64,000 nucleotides of DNA from Vreelandella sp042466685 (GTDB taxonomy: Bacteria; Pseudomonadota; Gammaproteobacteria; Pseudomonadales; Halomonadaceae): contig NZ_CP170448.1 of NCBI RefSeq assembly GCF_042466685.1, forward strand, positions 682,001 through 746,000, in the 5' to 3' direction. Under the pieces are notes generated by a model. That model saw only the letters and a list, made by a program, of their open reading frames with translations. It was not told the origin of the DNA and made no database searches. This document shows positions 26,464 to 35,814 of this stretch, in pieces. How positions within the stretch are numbered: the stretch's first letter is position 1; every line of letters begins with the position of its first letter. The position numbers and the translations under genes were made by a program.

Positions 26464-27258
26464 ATGAATCCGATGGTCCAATTTACGTTGCGTGCTGCAC
26501 GCGGCGCCGTTGAACACTTCCTACGCGTACGCGAACGTATTGAAAACGCGCACGATGAATTTAACCTTGACCGCCTACTCGACGAGACGGCGCGCAAGGC
26601 CGAAGCGACGATTGTTCAGCAGTTGGAGCGCGGTTATCCCCAGCACGGTGTTACCGGCCGCTTCACCCCGCATCGCGCGGGCGAAGGCGAAGGCGCAGAT
26701 ATCGTCTGGAAAATTGAACCAATGCACGGCTACTCCAATTTAGCCGTTGCCGGTAAGGGCTTTGCACTCTCAGTGGTGTGTCTTATCAAAGGTCGTCCCG
26801 AGCACGCAGTGATTATCTGCCCGTTCGCCGACGATGAGTATATCGCCAGCCGCGGTCGCGGCGCCCAGCACAACGACAAGCGCATGCGCGTTAGCAAGCC
26901 GACCGCCATCAGCGGTACGCGCATGGCCATGAGCCTGCCGGAAGTTTGGCTGCGCCCGCGTAATTTACCTGCCTATTTAACCGTTTCACAGCAGCTTGCC
27001 CCGCAGATAGAAAATCTGCTGGCCACGGGCTGTGGGCTGCTGGATTTGTGTGAGCTGGCCACCGGACGGGTGGATAGTGCTTTTGTGCTTGGCTTGGAAG
27101 AGCAGGATATGTTGGTCGGCACGCTGTTCCTGAAAGAGGCAGGCGCCTTAATGGGAACGCCGGACGGCCAGCCCACGGTGAAAGTGGAAGGGCAGCTAAT
27201 GGCCGCTGGACCGCGCCTCTACAAGGCGCTGATCAAGCAGCTAACGCCGCACTTCTAG
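26464..27258 (+). CDS. suhB: SuhB-like inositol monophosphatase homologue with degenerate active site
   Basis: This 264-residue protein aligns with SuhB along its full length (NPMVQFTLRAARGAVEHFLR at the start, ASRGRGAQHNDKRMRVS mid-protein). The catalytic residues are changed, however. The usual GEE metal-binding motif reads GRF near residues 65-67. The DPLDGT motif reads EPMHGY at 85-90, losing both aspartates. The W of WDxA is Q, with D215 kept. It probably lacks phosphatase activity. SuhB also acts in rRNA transcription antitermination with NusB and NusE, and that role does not need catalysis in E. coli, so a structural role is likely here. The position divergent from trmJ supports orthology. 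Confidence 0.85.
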   Translation: MNPMVQFTLRAARGAVEHFLRVRERIENAHDEFNLDRLLDETARKAEATIVQQLERGYPQHGVTGRFTPHRAGEGEGADIVWKIEPMHGYSNLAVAGKGFALSVVCLIKGRPEHAVIICPFADDEYIASRGRGAQHNDKRMRVSKPTAISGTRMAMSLPEVWLRPRNLPAYLTVSQQLAPQIENLLATGCGLLDLCELATGRVDSAFVLGLEEQDMLVGTLFLKEAGALMGTPDGQPTVKVEGQLMAAGPRLYKALIKQLTPHF

Positions 27259-27346
27259 TCAGCGCGGCTAAGTTTTAAAAACGTAAGCCTTTAAAAGAGT
27301 AAGCCTTTAGGGGCGGCAGTTTTAAATCAAAAGCGTCAAAGATGAA

Positions 27347-27385
27347 AAAAACGCCCCTGCTGGGTTTCCCAGCAGGGGCGTTTTT
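27347..27385. terminator. Strong bidirectional terminator between suhB and secF
   Basis: A perfect 18-base-pair stem (aaaaacgcccctgctggg and its complement) with a three-base loop carries A and T runs on both arms, so it works on both strands. It separates the converging suhB and secDF operons. Confidence 0.93.
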
Positions 27386-27419
27386 ATAGGCTAGATTAGA
27401 GCAGTCGGGAGAGGTGCCG

Positions 27420-28352
27420 TTAAGGCAGCTCTTCCTCTTCCTCGTCGAGCTCTTTCTTGGTGGGAATCAAATCTTCCCGCGACAGTTTGAGCGGTAGCAG
27501 TAGCGCCGCAGCAATATAGATCGATGAGAACGTACCCACCACGATACCGACCAGTAGCGCAATGGCGAAGTTCTCGATCATATCCCCGCCCAACAGTAGC
27601 AGCGCGAGCAGCACCAGTACGGTGGTGCCCGAGGTTGCCAGTGTGCGCGAGAGCGTGGCGTTAATCGCCTCATTGAAGATCTGCGGCATGTCGTCGATCC
27701 GCGAGGTGCGGATGGCTTCGCGGACGCGATCGTAAACCACGATGGTATCGTTCAACGAGTAGCCGATAACCGCCAGGATCGCCGCCAACACGGTAAGGTC
27801 GAAATCGAGCTGAAACAGCGCAAAAACGCCGACCACAATCACTACATCGTGCAGTAGCGCCAGCAGGGCGCCGATCGCAAACTTGTACTGAAAGCGGAAG
27901 GCGACGTAGAGCATTACCACGCCGAGGGCGACCAGCATACCCAGCCCACTCTGGTCGCGCAGTTGGTCACCCACCTGGGAGCCAACAAATTCAGAGCGCA
28001 CAAGATCCACGCTATCGCCACTGGAGCGCAGCAGATTAACGACCTCACCGCCTACGTCGGCATCAAACGCCTGCTGGAGGCGAATCAGTACTTCAGTTGA
28101 GGCTCCAAAGGTTTGCACTGAGACATCTTGGAAGCCGCTATCTTCAAGCAGTACCCGGATGGCGTCTAATGAAGGGGCTGCGCCGTAGCGCACCTCAATT
28201 AGCGTGCCGCCGGTAAAGTCCAGCCCGAAGTTGAGCTGTAGAATAATGATGGCAGCAATCGACGCGATTAACATGGCAGCCGAGACGATGTACGCAAACT
28301 TGCGCCGCCCCATAAAGTCGATTTGCAGATGTGATAGGGGTTTCATTACCAC
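27420..28352 (-). CDS. secF: Protein translocase subunit SecF
   Basis: This 310-residue protein has six membrane helices and one periplasmic domain between helices 1 and 2. Together with SecD it uses the proton motive force to help pull proteins through SecYEG. The start LQIDFMGRRKFAYIVSAAML, the FGLDFTGGTLIEVRYG motif and the VIGYSLNDTIVVYDRVRE motif are typical. It lies 28 bases after secD in the order yajC-secD-secF. The C-terminus is acidic (ELDEEEEELP). Confidence 0.97.
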   Translation of the reverse strand: MVMKPLSHLQIDFMGRRKFAYIVSAAMLIASIAAIIILQLNFGLDFTGGTLIEVRYGAAPSLDAIRVLLEDSGFQDVSVQTFGASTEVLIRLQQAFDADVGGEVVNLLRSSGDSVDLVRSEFVGSQVGDQLRDQSGLGMLVALGVVMLYVAFRFQYKFAIGALLALLHDVVIVVGVFALFQLDFDLTVLAAILAVIGYSLNDTIVVYDRVREAIRTSRIDDMPQIFNEAINATLSRTLATSGTTVLVLLALLLLGGDMIENFAIALLVGIVVGTFSSIYIAAALLLPLKLSREDLIPTKKELDEEEEELP

Positions 28353-28380
28353 CTCTTAAGTTCTGGGCTAAGCACGTGGA

Positions 28381-30234
28381 CTAAATCCACAGCTTTTTGA
28401 CGGGTTTGCTGCCATAAACCAAGTTGACCATGGCGCGGGTCACCATTAGAGCGGTGAACAGCGACGTCAAAATGCCGATAGAGAGCGTAACCGCAAACCC
28501 TTTGACGGGGCCGGTACCAATTGAAAACAGGATAACGGCTACCAGCAGCGTAGTGATGTTAGCGTCGACGATTGATGAAAAGGCACGTTCGTAGCCAGCT
28601 TGGATGGCCTGCTGAACGGACATACCGTTACGCAGCTCTTCGCGTATTCGCTCAAAAATCAGTACGTTAGCATCTACTGCCATGCCCAGTGTCAGCACGA
28701 TACCGGCAATGCCCGGCAGCGTTAGCGTGGCGCCCAGCATCGACATCACCGCGACCAGCAGCGTTAAGTTCAGTGCCAGGGCGATGTTGGCAAACACACC
28801 AAAAACCTTGTAGCGCACCAGCATAAACAGCACGACCAGGAGCAGACCAATCTGCACTGAAAGCAGTCCACGCTCGATATTTTCAGCGCCCAGGCTTGGC
28901 CCGATCGTACGCTCTTGCACAAAGTAGATGGGGGCTGCCAGGGAGCCAGAGCGCAGCAGCAAGGCCAGTTCCGCAGCTTCCGTTGGCGAGTCTAACCCGG
29001 TGATCCGGAAGCTGTTGCCCAGGGCACTCTGAATCGTCGCCAGGCTAATCAGGCCACGCTCAACATAGGGCTCGCGCTCAATGCTCTCTTCGCCCGTTTC
29101 CGGGTCGACCACGACGGTGTCTTCACTCTTATGCTCAATGAACAGCACCGCCATATTGCGACCGATATTGGTGCGCGTGGCGCGATTCATCAGCGTGCCA
29201 CCGGTGCCATCCAGGTTGATGTTGACCTGGGGGCGGCCATTTTCATCGAAGCTGTTGCTGGCGCTGGAAACGCTATCGCCGGTAATAATCACATCGCGCA
29301 TTAGCTCTGCTGAGCGCGCAGGGTCGTTACGGAAGTTAAACGTTTCGGTTTCGTTATCCGGTGTATTGTTGCGCGCTTCCAAGCGGAATTCCAGGTTGGC
29401 CGTCGCACCGACAATGCGCTTGGCCGCCACCGTGTCTTGAACACCGGGCAGTTCTACAACGATTTGGTTGGGGCCTTGGCGCTGCACCATGGGCTCCGCA
29501 ACCCCCAGCTCGTTGACCCGGTTGCGCAGGGTGGTCAAGTTCTGGTTGATCGCGTAATCCTGAATTTCGCTGACCGATTGATCGCTAAGCGTCATGACGA
29601 GCGTCGAGGAACGACCATCGCCTTCGCTGCTGTATTCAAAGTCAGGGAAATCACGGCTGATCAGGCGCCTCGCTGTATCGCGGTCTTCGCTGCTGGCAAA
29701 ATCGATCGACAGCGTGCGCTCTTCGACATCGGTATTGCGATAGCGAATACGCTCACTGCGTAGCAGCTCACGCATGGCGCTGGCGTTAACCTCCAGGCGC
29801 TGGGTAAGCGCGGCATCCATATCCACTTCGAGCAGGAAGTGCACACCGCCGCGTAAATCAAGGCCCAGTGTCATGGGCGAGGCGGAGAATGCCTGAAGCC
29901 ATTCGGGGGTGGCTTCGGCGAGGTTCAGCGCTACCGTTGCATCATCGCCTAACAGGTCAGAGACAATGTCGCGCGCGTTGAGTTGATCATCGTCATGGCG
30001 CAAACGAATGAGCCACTGCCCGTTCTCTTCTTCCAGGCCTTTGATCTCAATGTCGTTTTCGCTAAGCGCGGTTTCAACGCGGTCTATCTGGCGCGCATCC
30101 AGCGAGTCGCCTTGGGCGCTGCTGATTTGGATGGCGGGGTCTTCGGGGAATAGATTGGGAAGCGAGTAGATAAGGCCAACCACCAGGACGACCAGTATCA
30201 GTAGATACTTCCACAGGGGGTAACGGTTGAGCAT
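28381..30234 (-). CDS. secD: Protein translocase subunit SecD
   Basis: This 617-residue protein matches E. coli SecD (615). It has six membrane segments and a large periplasmic domain after the first helix. Family motifs include LGLDLRGGVHFLLEVDM, the periplasmic P1 domain, and the transmembrane region GIAGIVLTLGMAVDANVLIFERIREEL. I chose ATG 30234 over 30306 because the family begins with MLNRYPLWKYLL. It follows yajC and precedes secF. Confidence 0.97.
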   Translation of the reverse strand: MLNRYPLWKYLLILVVLVVGLIYSLPNLFPEDPAIQISSAQGDSLDARQIDRVETALSENDIEIKGLEEENGQWLIRLRHDDDQLNARDIVSDLLGDDATVALNLAEATPEWLQAFSASPMTLGLDLRGGVHFLLEVDMDAALTQRLEVNASAMRELLRSERIRYRNTDVEERTLSIDFASSEDRDTARRLISRDFPDFEYSSEGDGRSSTLVMTLSDQSVSEIQDYAINQNLTTLRNRVNELGVAEPMVQRQGPNQIVVELPGVQDTVAAKRIVGATANLEFRLEARNNTPDNETETFNFRNDPARSAELMRDVIITGDSVSSASNSFDENGRPQVNINLDGTGGTLMNRATRTNIGRNMAVLFIEHKSEDTVVVDPETGEESIEREPYVERGLISLATIQSALGNSFRITGLDSPTEAAELALLLRSGSLAAPIYFVQERTIGPSLGAENIERGLLSVQIGLLLVVLFMLVRYKVFGVFANIALALNLTLLVAVMSMLGATLTLPGIAGIVLTLGMAVDANVLIFERIREELRNGMSVQQAIQAGYERAFSSIVDANITTLLVAVILFSIGTGPVKGFAVTLSIGILTSLFTALMVTRAMVNLVYGSKPVKKLWI

Positions 30235-30367
30235 GCAAGCCCTGCCTTCAATTACAAACGGAATGCTGTGCACGGACAAGCCGTGCACAGCAAAGTTCAC
30301 CATCATTCATACCATGTCACCCCTGCCGGGGTGGCTGGCACTTAATCGGCAGGGGGCGTTACACGGC

Positions 30368-30694
30368 TTAGATGGACTTGATGGTGCCTTTAGGCAGTAC
30401 GGCGGCAACGGCGTTCTTCTGCACGTTAACTTCGGTGCCTTCAGAGATCTCGATGGTGAGGAATTCGTCGCTCACCTTAGTGATACGACCCACCAAACCG
30501 CCGCCAATGACGATTTCGTCGCCTTTATCCAAGTTCGACACCAGCTGTTTGTGCTGCTTCGCACGCTTGGCCTGGGGGCGCCACAACAGGAAATAGAAAA
30601 TCAGCACGAAGCCGACCAGCATGACGATTTGCGCAATACCACCGCCAGCAGCGGCTTCTTGGGCATGAGCTGGTGAGATGAAGAAATCCAGCAT
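30368..30694 (-). CDS. yajC: Sec translocon accessory subunit YajC
   Basis: This 108-residue protein has one membrane helix (about residues 20-38, IVMLVGFVLIFYFLLWRPQ) and a small basic-plus-beta cytoplasmic domain (GDEIVIGGGLVGRITKVSDE). It associates with SecDF. The gap to secD is 133 bases. The order tgt-yajC-secD-secF is the typical one. Confidence 0.96.
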   Translation of the reverse strand: MLDFFISPAHAQEAAAGGGIAQIVMLVGFVLIFYFLLWRPQAKRAKQHKQLVSNLDKGDEIVIGGGLVGRITKVSDEFLTIEISEGTEVNVQKNAVAAVLPKGTIKSI

Positions 30695-30801
30695 TGCAGA
30701 GAACTCCTGAGTTAGAAAAGCTTAGGTTTTTAGTTGCTTGGTTTTTTTAAACATGGCCAAACAGTTTAAACCACCCGCCAAGGCGCGTGGCGATTAATTC
30801 G

Positions 30802-31941
30802 TCAGGGCTGGCTTAGCGGAGGCACTGGTAAGCCGCGCCGTGCATAGAAGCCTTCCACAAAGGTCGTCAATGTACCCGCTTCAATTGCCGCGCGCAAATC
30901 AGCCATTACACGCTGGTAGTAGCGTAAGTTGTGGATGGTATTGAGCATCGAACCGAGCATTTCATTACAGCGATCCAAATGGTGCAAATAGCCCCGCGAG
31001 AAATTCTGGCAGGTATGGCAATCGCACTCTTCATCAAGCGGACGGGTGTCAAAACGGTGCTTGGCGTTACGAATTTTGACCGTGCCTTCCGAGGTGAACA
31101 GGTGGCCGTTGCGGGCGTTGCGCGTGGGCATTACGCAATCGAACATATCCACACCCCGGCGCACGCCTTCCACCAGGTCTTCAGGTTTGCCGACGCCCAT
31201 TAAGTAGCGCGGCTTCTCATCAGGCATCCAGGTGGGCAGGTAGTCGAGCACCTTGATCATCTCTTCTTTAGGCTCGCCCACCGAGAGGCCGCCAATCGCC
31301 AAACCATCAAAGCCGATCTCCAGCAGCCCTTTAAGCGAGCGCTCGCGCAGCTCTGGGTGCATGCCGCCCTGAATGATACCGAACAGCGCAGAAGGCGAAT
31401 CGCCGTGGGCGTCCCGCGAACGTTTGGCCCAGCGCAGCGATAGCTCCATGGATTTCTCGGCTTCCTCAAAGGTGGCCGGGTAGGGCGTGCACTCGTCAAA
31501 GATCATTACCACATCGGAGCCCAGCGAGCGCTGAACCGCCATGGACTCTTCCGGCCCCATAAAGACTTTGCTGCCATCCACCGGCGAGCGGAAATGCACG
31601 CCCTGCTCGGTAATCTTGCGCGTCTCGCCTAGCGAAAAGACCTGGAAGCCGCCGGAGTCGGTGAGAATGGGTTTATCCCACTGGGCAAAGTCATGGAGAT
31701 CACCGTGGGCTTCGATGACCTCTGTGCCGGGGCGTAACCATAGGTGAAAAGTGTTGCCCAGGATGATTTCAGCGCCGATCTCTTTGACGGAATCTGGCGT
31801 CATGCCTTTGACCGTGCCGTAGGTGCCCACCGGCATAAACGCTGGGGTCTCTACTGTGCCGCGGGGGAAGTGGAGGCGGCCACGGCGGGCGCGGCCATCG
31901 TCGGCCAGGCGCTCAAAGCGCATAAAGCATTCGTTTCGCAT
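30802..31941 (-). CDS. tgt: Queuine/preQ1 tRNA-ribosyltransferase
   Basis: This 379-residue enzyme exchanges guanine 34 for preQ1 in tRNAs with GUN anticodons. Conserved parts include GRARRGRLHFPRGTVETPAF, the catalytic aspartates in LTDSGGFQVFSLGE and GVDMFDCVMPTRNARNG, and the zinc site CDCHTC followed by H in DEECDCHTCQNFSRGYLHHL. The second methionine (31923) aligns better with the family start than 31941. It follows queA on the minus strand, 58 bases away. Confidence 0.96.
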   Translation of the reverse strand: MRNECFMRFERLADDGRARRGRLHFPRGTVETPAFMPVGTYGTVKGMTPDSVKEIGAEIILGNTFHLWLRPGTEVIEAHGDLHDFAQWDKPILTDSGGFQVFSLGETRKITEQGVHFRSPVDGSKVFMGPEESMAVQRSLGSDVVMIFDECTPYPATFEEAEKSMELSLRWAKRSRDAHGDSPSALFGIIQGGMHPELRERSLKGLLEIGFDGLAIGGLSVGEPKEEMIKVLDYLPTWMPDEKPRYLMGVGKPEDLVEGVRRGVDMFDCVMPTRNARNGHLFTSEGTVKIRNAKHRFDTRPLDEECDCHTCQNFSRGYLHHLDRCNEMLGSMLNTIHNLRYYQRVMADLRAAIEAGTLTTFVEGFYARRGLPVPPLSQP

Positions 31942-31999
31942 ATAAATTAACTCGTTAATCTCGTTCGTTTGGCGCGACGGGGCAGGGTTGGGTCGGCCG

Positions 32000-33031
32000 C
32001 TAGCGGGTCAGCAGCATGGCATCGCCATAGCTAAAAAATGCATAGCGCTCGGCCACTGCCCGTTGGTAGGCGTGCATGGTGGTGTCATAGCCCACAAAGG
32101 CGGAGACCAGCATCAGCAGCGTCGATTCAGGCAAATGGAAATTGGTAATTAAAGCATCCACACAGCGCCACTGGTAACCGGGGTAGATAAAAATGTCGGT
32201 GTCACCACTATAGGGCGCGATCTGCCCATCGCTGCTTTTCATGCAGGCGCTTTCCAGGCAGCGCACGCTGGTGGTGCCGACCGCCACTACGCGCTTACCT
32301 GCTGCCAGGGTCTCGCGCACTTGCTGGCAGGTCTCTTCGCTAACCTCGATCCACTCGCTGTGCATATGGTGTTCAAGAATATTGTCCACCCGCACCGGCT
32401 GAAAGGTGCCCGCGCCCACATGCAGGGTAACAAAGGCGCGGTTAATACCTTTATCCGCCAGGGCATCCAGCAGCGGCTGATCAAAATGCAATCCTGCGGT
32501 CGGCGCAGCGACGGCACCATCACGCCGAGCGTACACGGTCTGGTAGCGCTCACGGTCACTGAGCTCATCTTCCCGGGTAATATAGGGCGGCAGCGGCATA
32601 TGGCCGTGCTTTTCCAGCAGCGCAATCAGCGGCGTATCGCCTAGAAAACGCAGCTCGAACAGCGCGTCGCGGCGGCCTTCCACAATGGCATGAACATCGC
32701 CTTCGAAAATCAGCTCGGTACCGGGTTTCGGCGATTTACTTGAGCGAATATGCGCCAAGCCACGGTGGGCATCCAGCGGGCGCTCCAGCAGCATCTCCAC
32801 CTTACCGCCGCTGGCCTTATGGCCATGCAGGCGCGCCGGAATCACTCGGGTGTCGTTAAACACCAGCAGGTCGCCGGGCTCCAGAAGCTCAAGCAAATCA
32901 GGAAAACGGCGGTGTTCCAGCGCACCGCTCTGGCCATCCACGCACAGCAAACGGCAGTCGCTACGCTGCTCAGAAGGGTAGCGAGCAATTAATTCGTCGG
33001 GTAGCTCGTAATGAAAATCCGCGCGCTGCAT
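32000..33031 (-). CDS. queA: S-adenosylmethionine:tRNA ribosyltransferase-isomerase
   Basis: This 343-residue enzyme uses S-adenosylmethionine to convert tRNA-bound preQ1 to epoxyqueuosine, the step after Tgt. The N-terminus (FHYELPDELIARYPSEQR), the HVGAGTFQPVRV motif, and the VGTTSVRCLES and TNFHLPESTLLMLVSAF patterns are clear. It is the first gene of queA-tgt-yajC-secD-secF and is divergent from the tRNA-Leu gene. Confidence 0.96.
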   Translation of the reverse strand: MQRADFHYELPDELIARYPSEQRSDCRLLCVDGQSGALEHRRFPDLLELLEPGDLLVFNDTRVIPARLHGHKASGGKVEMLLERPLDAHRGLAHIRSSKSPKPGTELIFEGDVHAIVEGRRDALFELRFLGDTPLIALLEKHGHMPLPPYITREDELSDRERYQTVYARRDGAVAAPTAGLHFDQPLLDALADKGINRAFVTLHVGAGTFQPVRVDNILEHHMHSEWIEVSEETCQQVRETLAAGKRVVAVGTTSVRCLESACMKSSDGQIAPYSGDTDIFIYPGYQWRCVDALITNFHLPESTLLMLVSAFVGYDTTMHAYQRAVAERYAFFSYGDAMLLTR

Positions 33032-33106
33032 GGCGTATAACTCTTAGCGTTGATCAAACAGGCGGCATAGGATAGCGCTTTGGCTGGATAAAGTCAGTCA
33101 ATGTGA

Positions 33107-33134
33107 TTGACCTAACTAGAAAATTACGTATACT
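33107..33134 (+). promoter_or_regulatory. Promoter of the tRNA-Leu gene
   Basis: The -35 box TTGACC (33107-33112) and -10 box TATACT (33129-33134) are 16 bases apart. The -10 is followed by a GC-rich stretch (acgcacgc), the discriminator expected of stringently controlled stable-RNA promoters. The mature tRNA begins 12 bases after the -10 box. Confidence 0.8.
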
Positions 33135-33145
33135 ACGCACGCATT

Positions 33146-33232
33146 GCCGGTATGGCGGAATTGGTAGACGCAGCGGATTCAAAATCCGCCGCCTTTACGG
33201 GTGTGCCAGTTCGAGTCTGGCTACCGGCACCA
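33146..33232 (+). tRNA. tRNA-Leu (anticodon CAA)
   Basis: The acceptor stem gccggta (33146-33152) pairs with taccggc (33222-33228), followed by discriminator A and an encoded CCA. The anticodon loop is ttcaaaa, with CAA for UUG codons, inside the stem gcggat/atccgc. The long variable arm of about 14 bases is the leucine type. The T arm contains ttcgagt. It has its own promoter and terminator and stands alone between queA and the glycosyltransferase gene. Confidence 0.96.
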
Positions 33233-33243
33233 AATTTAAAATC

Positions 33244-33265
33244 AGGCGCTTAGGCGCCTTTTTTT
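33244..33265 (+). terminator. Terminator after tRNA-Leu
   Basis: A 6-base-pair stem (aggcgc with gcgcct) and a four-base loop are followed directly by a run of eight T. It ends the tRNA transcript 12 bases after the CCA. The converging glycosyltransferase gene ends 74 bases beyond it. Confidence 0.9.
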
Positions 33266-33338
33266 GTGTCTGTCATTTGTGCTTTTCACTCCGAAATGTC
33301 TGAATGTGTCCACAAAGTGTCAACGGCGATTCCGGCAC

Positions 33339-34709
33339 TTACTTCCTCGCATCAGCCAAACGCTCAGCCGCAAGCCTTCGATAAAGCCTCACGAGTTCCG
33401 CGCTTTTGACGTCTTCGTGCCAGCTAGCAGCGTAGGTTTGGGCGCGTTCGGCGAGCTGTTGACGCAGGGTCTCATCGCTGAGTAGACGACTGACCTTAGC
33501 GGCGAAGTCGTCATGATTCTCCTCGGCGATCAGGCAGCCTGCTCCTTCTTTCAATACATCCAACGTACCCATCATGGCGGTGGAGACCACCGGCGTGCCG
33601 AGTGCCATTGCTTCCAGCAGTACCAGTCCCTGAGTTTCCGTGCGCGATGCAAACACAAAAACGTCGGCGGCGCGGTAGGCGGCTTGCAGTGGGCCGTGGC
33701 GGTCGAGATAACCGAGAAACAGCACTGCGTCTGCCACACCCACTTCCTGGGCGCGCTGAACAAGCGAGCCATGGGCCGGGCCTTCGCCGGTAATAATCAG
33801 CCGGGTGGTGGGGTGTTCGGCTAATACCTTAGGCAGCATGTCGATCAGAAAGTCTATGTTCTTCTCAAATGCGGCGCGGCCTACATAAAGCAGCAGTCGC
33901 GCTTCCTGGGGCAGGCCGTAGTGGCATCGAAAGTCGTTGTCATGCTGAGCTCCCTGTGTTTGGCAGAACGACTCCAGCGAAAGGCCGGTGGGAATCACCT
34001 TGGTTGGCGTGGTTACACCGTAAAGAGTGAGCGCTTGCTGCATTGCTTGGGAGGGCGCTACTAAGGCGTCGAGCTGCTGGCACTGGTGTACCGAAAGCCG
34101 ACGTGCGGCAAGGCGCAGCCAGCGTCGTGGAAGCCAGTGGATATAGTGGTGAATATACTCCTCAAACAGGGTGTGGTAGGTCGCAACCACCGGAAGCCCG
34201 AGCCGACGACCCAGGGCAATACCGGCATAGTGGGCGGTAAAGGGCGTGTGGACATGAATAAGGTCAAACGTCACATCTGCAAGCTGCGGTGTCAGGGCGA
34301 GCAGATCACGATAGCGCATCATACGATCTTCCGGATCGCCGGGTATCCGGCGCGAACGGATGCGCATCACGCCTGGTTCGTCCACTTTGCCCAACGGGTA
34401 GTCGGGGCAGATCAGCGTGACCGAGTGGCCCAGGCGTTCAAGGGCGCCACGAAAGCTGGCGATAGACGTAGACACGCCGTTGACGCGTGGGAAGTAGACA
34501 TCCGAGATCATCAATATTTTCATGCTTCCCGGCTGCGCTTCAGCCGGTGACGCCGTTGCGTGAAGCAGCGCCAACGCAGATGCCTGCCGCGTCTGGCGGT
34601 CAGCTTCACGCTGCCGGTGCAGCGCATTGCCGTTGGCTAACTGGGTGAGAGCCGCGACTTCCTGGTCACTGAGAGAAGCGCTTAGAGGAGTGCGTCGACG
34701 CTGTGGCAT
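33339..34709 (-). CDS. GT4-family glycosyltransferase
   Basis: This protein has a GT-B fold with a typical start ILMISDVYFPRVNGVSTSI and the family motif in the C-terminal half (FVFASRTETQGLVLLEAMALGTPV), where the E-x7-E pair binds the nucleotide sugar. It resembles the alpha-mannosyl/glucosyl transferases that build glycolipids or sugar chains. From ATG 34709 it has 456 residues, including about 62 basic, low-complexity N-terminal residues. The internal ATG at 34523, after a plausible ribosome site, would give the canonical start. It stands alone and converges on the tRNA gene; the acceptor is unknown. Confidence 0.87.
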   Translation of the reverse strand: MPQRRRTPLSASLSDQEVAALTQLANGNALHRQREADRQTRQASALALLHATASPAEAQPGSMKILMISDVYFPRVNGVSTSIASFRGALERLGHSVTLICPDYPLGKVDEPGVMRIRSRRIPGDPEDRMMRYRDLLALTPQLADVTFDLIHVHTPFTAHYAGIALGRRLGLPVVATYHTLFEEYIHHYIHWLPRRWLRLAARRLSVHQCQQLDALVAPSQAMQQALTLYGVTTPTKVIPTGLSLESFCQTQGAQHDNDFRCHYGLPQEARLLLYVGRAAFEKNIDFLIDMLPKVLAEHPTTRLIITGEGPAHGSLVQRAQEVGVADAVLFLGYLDRHGPLQAAYRAADVFVFASRTETQGLVLLEAMALGTPVVSTAMMGTLDVLKEGAGCLIAEENHDDFAAKVSRLLSDETLRQQLAERAQTYAASWHEDVKSAELVRLYRRLAAERLADARK

Positions 34710-34897
34710 GTTGTTTGAACTCTAATGGCCGCTTATTTCCACCCTAACCCGAGCCCATGACTGGCAGATGACAGCTTTTCATCCGCATGACGCCACTCCG
34801 GGAGAGCGTTTGCCCACAGTTGGCTACCCCCTCGCTTTTTGCTGCTTAGCCGTTTTATAGTGAATAACTCGCATTCGATGAAAGATGGTATTTCACC

Positions 34898-35665
34898 ATG
34901 GCCCTTTTTGAGCTGCATAGCCGTAACTTAGCCCAAGAGCAGGTGGCCCATACTCACGACTTTCACCAGCTGATTTTGGCCACCTGTGGCGTCACAGAGC
35001 TCTCCATGGAAGGGCACGGAGAAAGGGTGACCGCCCGCCGTGGCTGTCTGATTCCCTCGTCGCGTCATCACGAGTTTCAAGGTGATGGCAGCAACCGTAC
35101 CTTGGTGCTGGATATCCCGGTTGCGCACTTGGCCACGCTTGAAAAAGGCAGCGAGATTGAGCGCCTGTTCGATAAGCCGCGCTTTTTTAGCGTGCCTCCG
35201 GCGTTAAATCAGCTTACTCACGCCCTGGCCAATCAGCTTGAACAGTGCCCGGCGCTACAGAATGAAATTGCGATTCTGCTGCTGCGCGCGCTTTATATGT
35301 ATTTGCAGGATGCGACGCCCACCGCCGCTGGACAGCTGGGGCAGCACTGTATTAGTGAACGCCTAGACCTAGCCCGTTTGGATGCCTGGCTGGATCAACA
35401 CCTGGCCGACGAGATCCGTGTAGAGCAGCTCGCCGCGCTGTGTGCCTTGAGCCCAGGTCATTTTCATAGCTGTTTTCGTGAGCTGACCGGCGTCACGCCG
35501 CTGGCCTATGTGCAGCGCAGGCGCTTAGAGCATGCCCGCACCTTGGTTCGCCACAGCACACTCAGCTTGGGGCATATCGCTATGCTGGTCGGCTTTCGCG
35601 ACCAGGGCAGTTTCTCCCGCGCTTATCGGCGCTACTTTGAGATCTCCCCTTCCACAGACCGTTAG
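34898..35665 (+). CDS. AraC-family transcriptional regulator
   Basis: This 255-residue regulator has an N-terminal cupin-type sensing domain rich in histidines (HTHDFHQLILATCGVTE, SSRHHEFQGDGS). A C-terminal double helix-turn-helix follows (about residues 155-250; RVEQLAALCALSPGHFHSCF, IAMLVGFRDQGSFSRAYRRYF). It is on the same strand as the RidA-TRAP-HDAC operon, starts 917 bases upstream of it, and is the best candidate for its regulator. No effector can be named. Confidence 0.9.
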   Translation: MALFELHSRNLAQEQVAHTHDFHQLILATCGVTELSMEGHGERVTARRGCLIPSSRHHEFQGDGSNRTLVLDIPVAHLATLEKGSEIERLFDKPRFFSVPPALNQLTHALANQLEQCPALQNEIAILLLRALYMYLQDATPTAAGQLGQHCISERLDLARLDAWLDQHLADEIRVEQLAALCALSPGHFHSCFRELTGVTPLAYVQRRRLEHARTLVRHSTLSLGHIAMLVGFRDQGSFSRAYRRYFEISPSTDR

Positions 35666-35814
35666 TGCCCTCCCTCCCGTTCGGTTCTCCCTGAAAGCTG
35701 CCTGCATGACTTACGGGCAAATCTACCTCAGTGTCGGGCAAGTAATTTGTTGCCGTGCGCTTTAATCTTTGAAGAAGCCTTATATCAGAAAAGCTTTTTT
35801 CAAGGAGAAGCACC

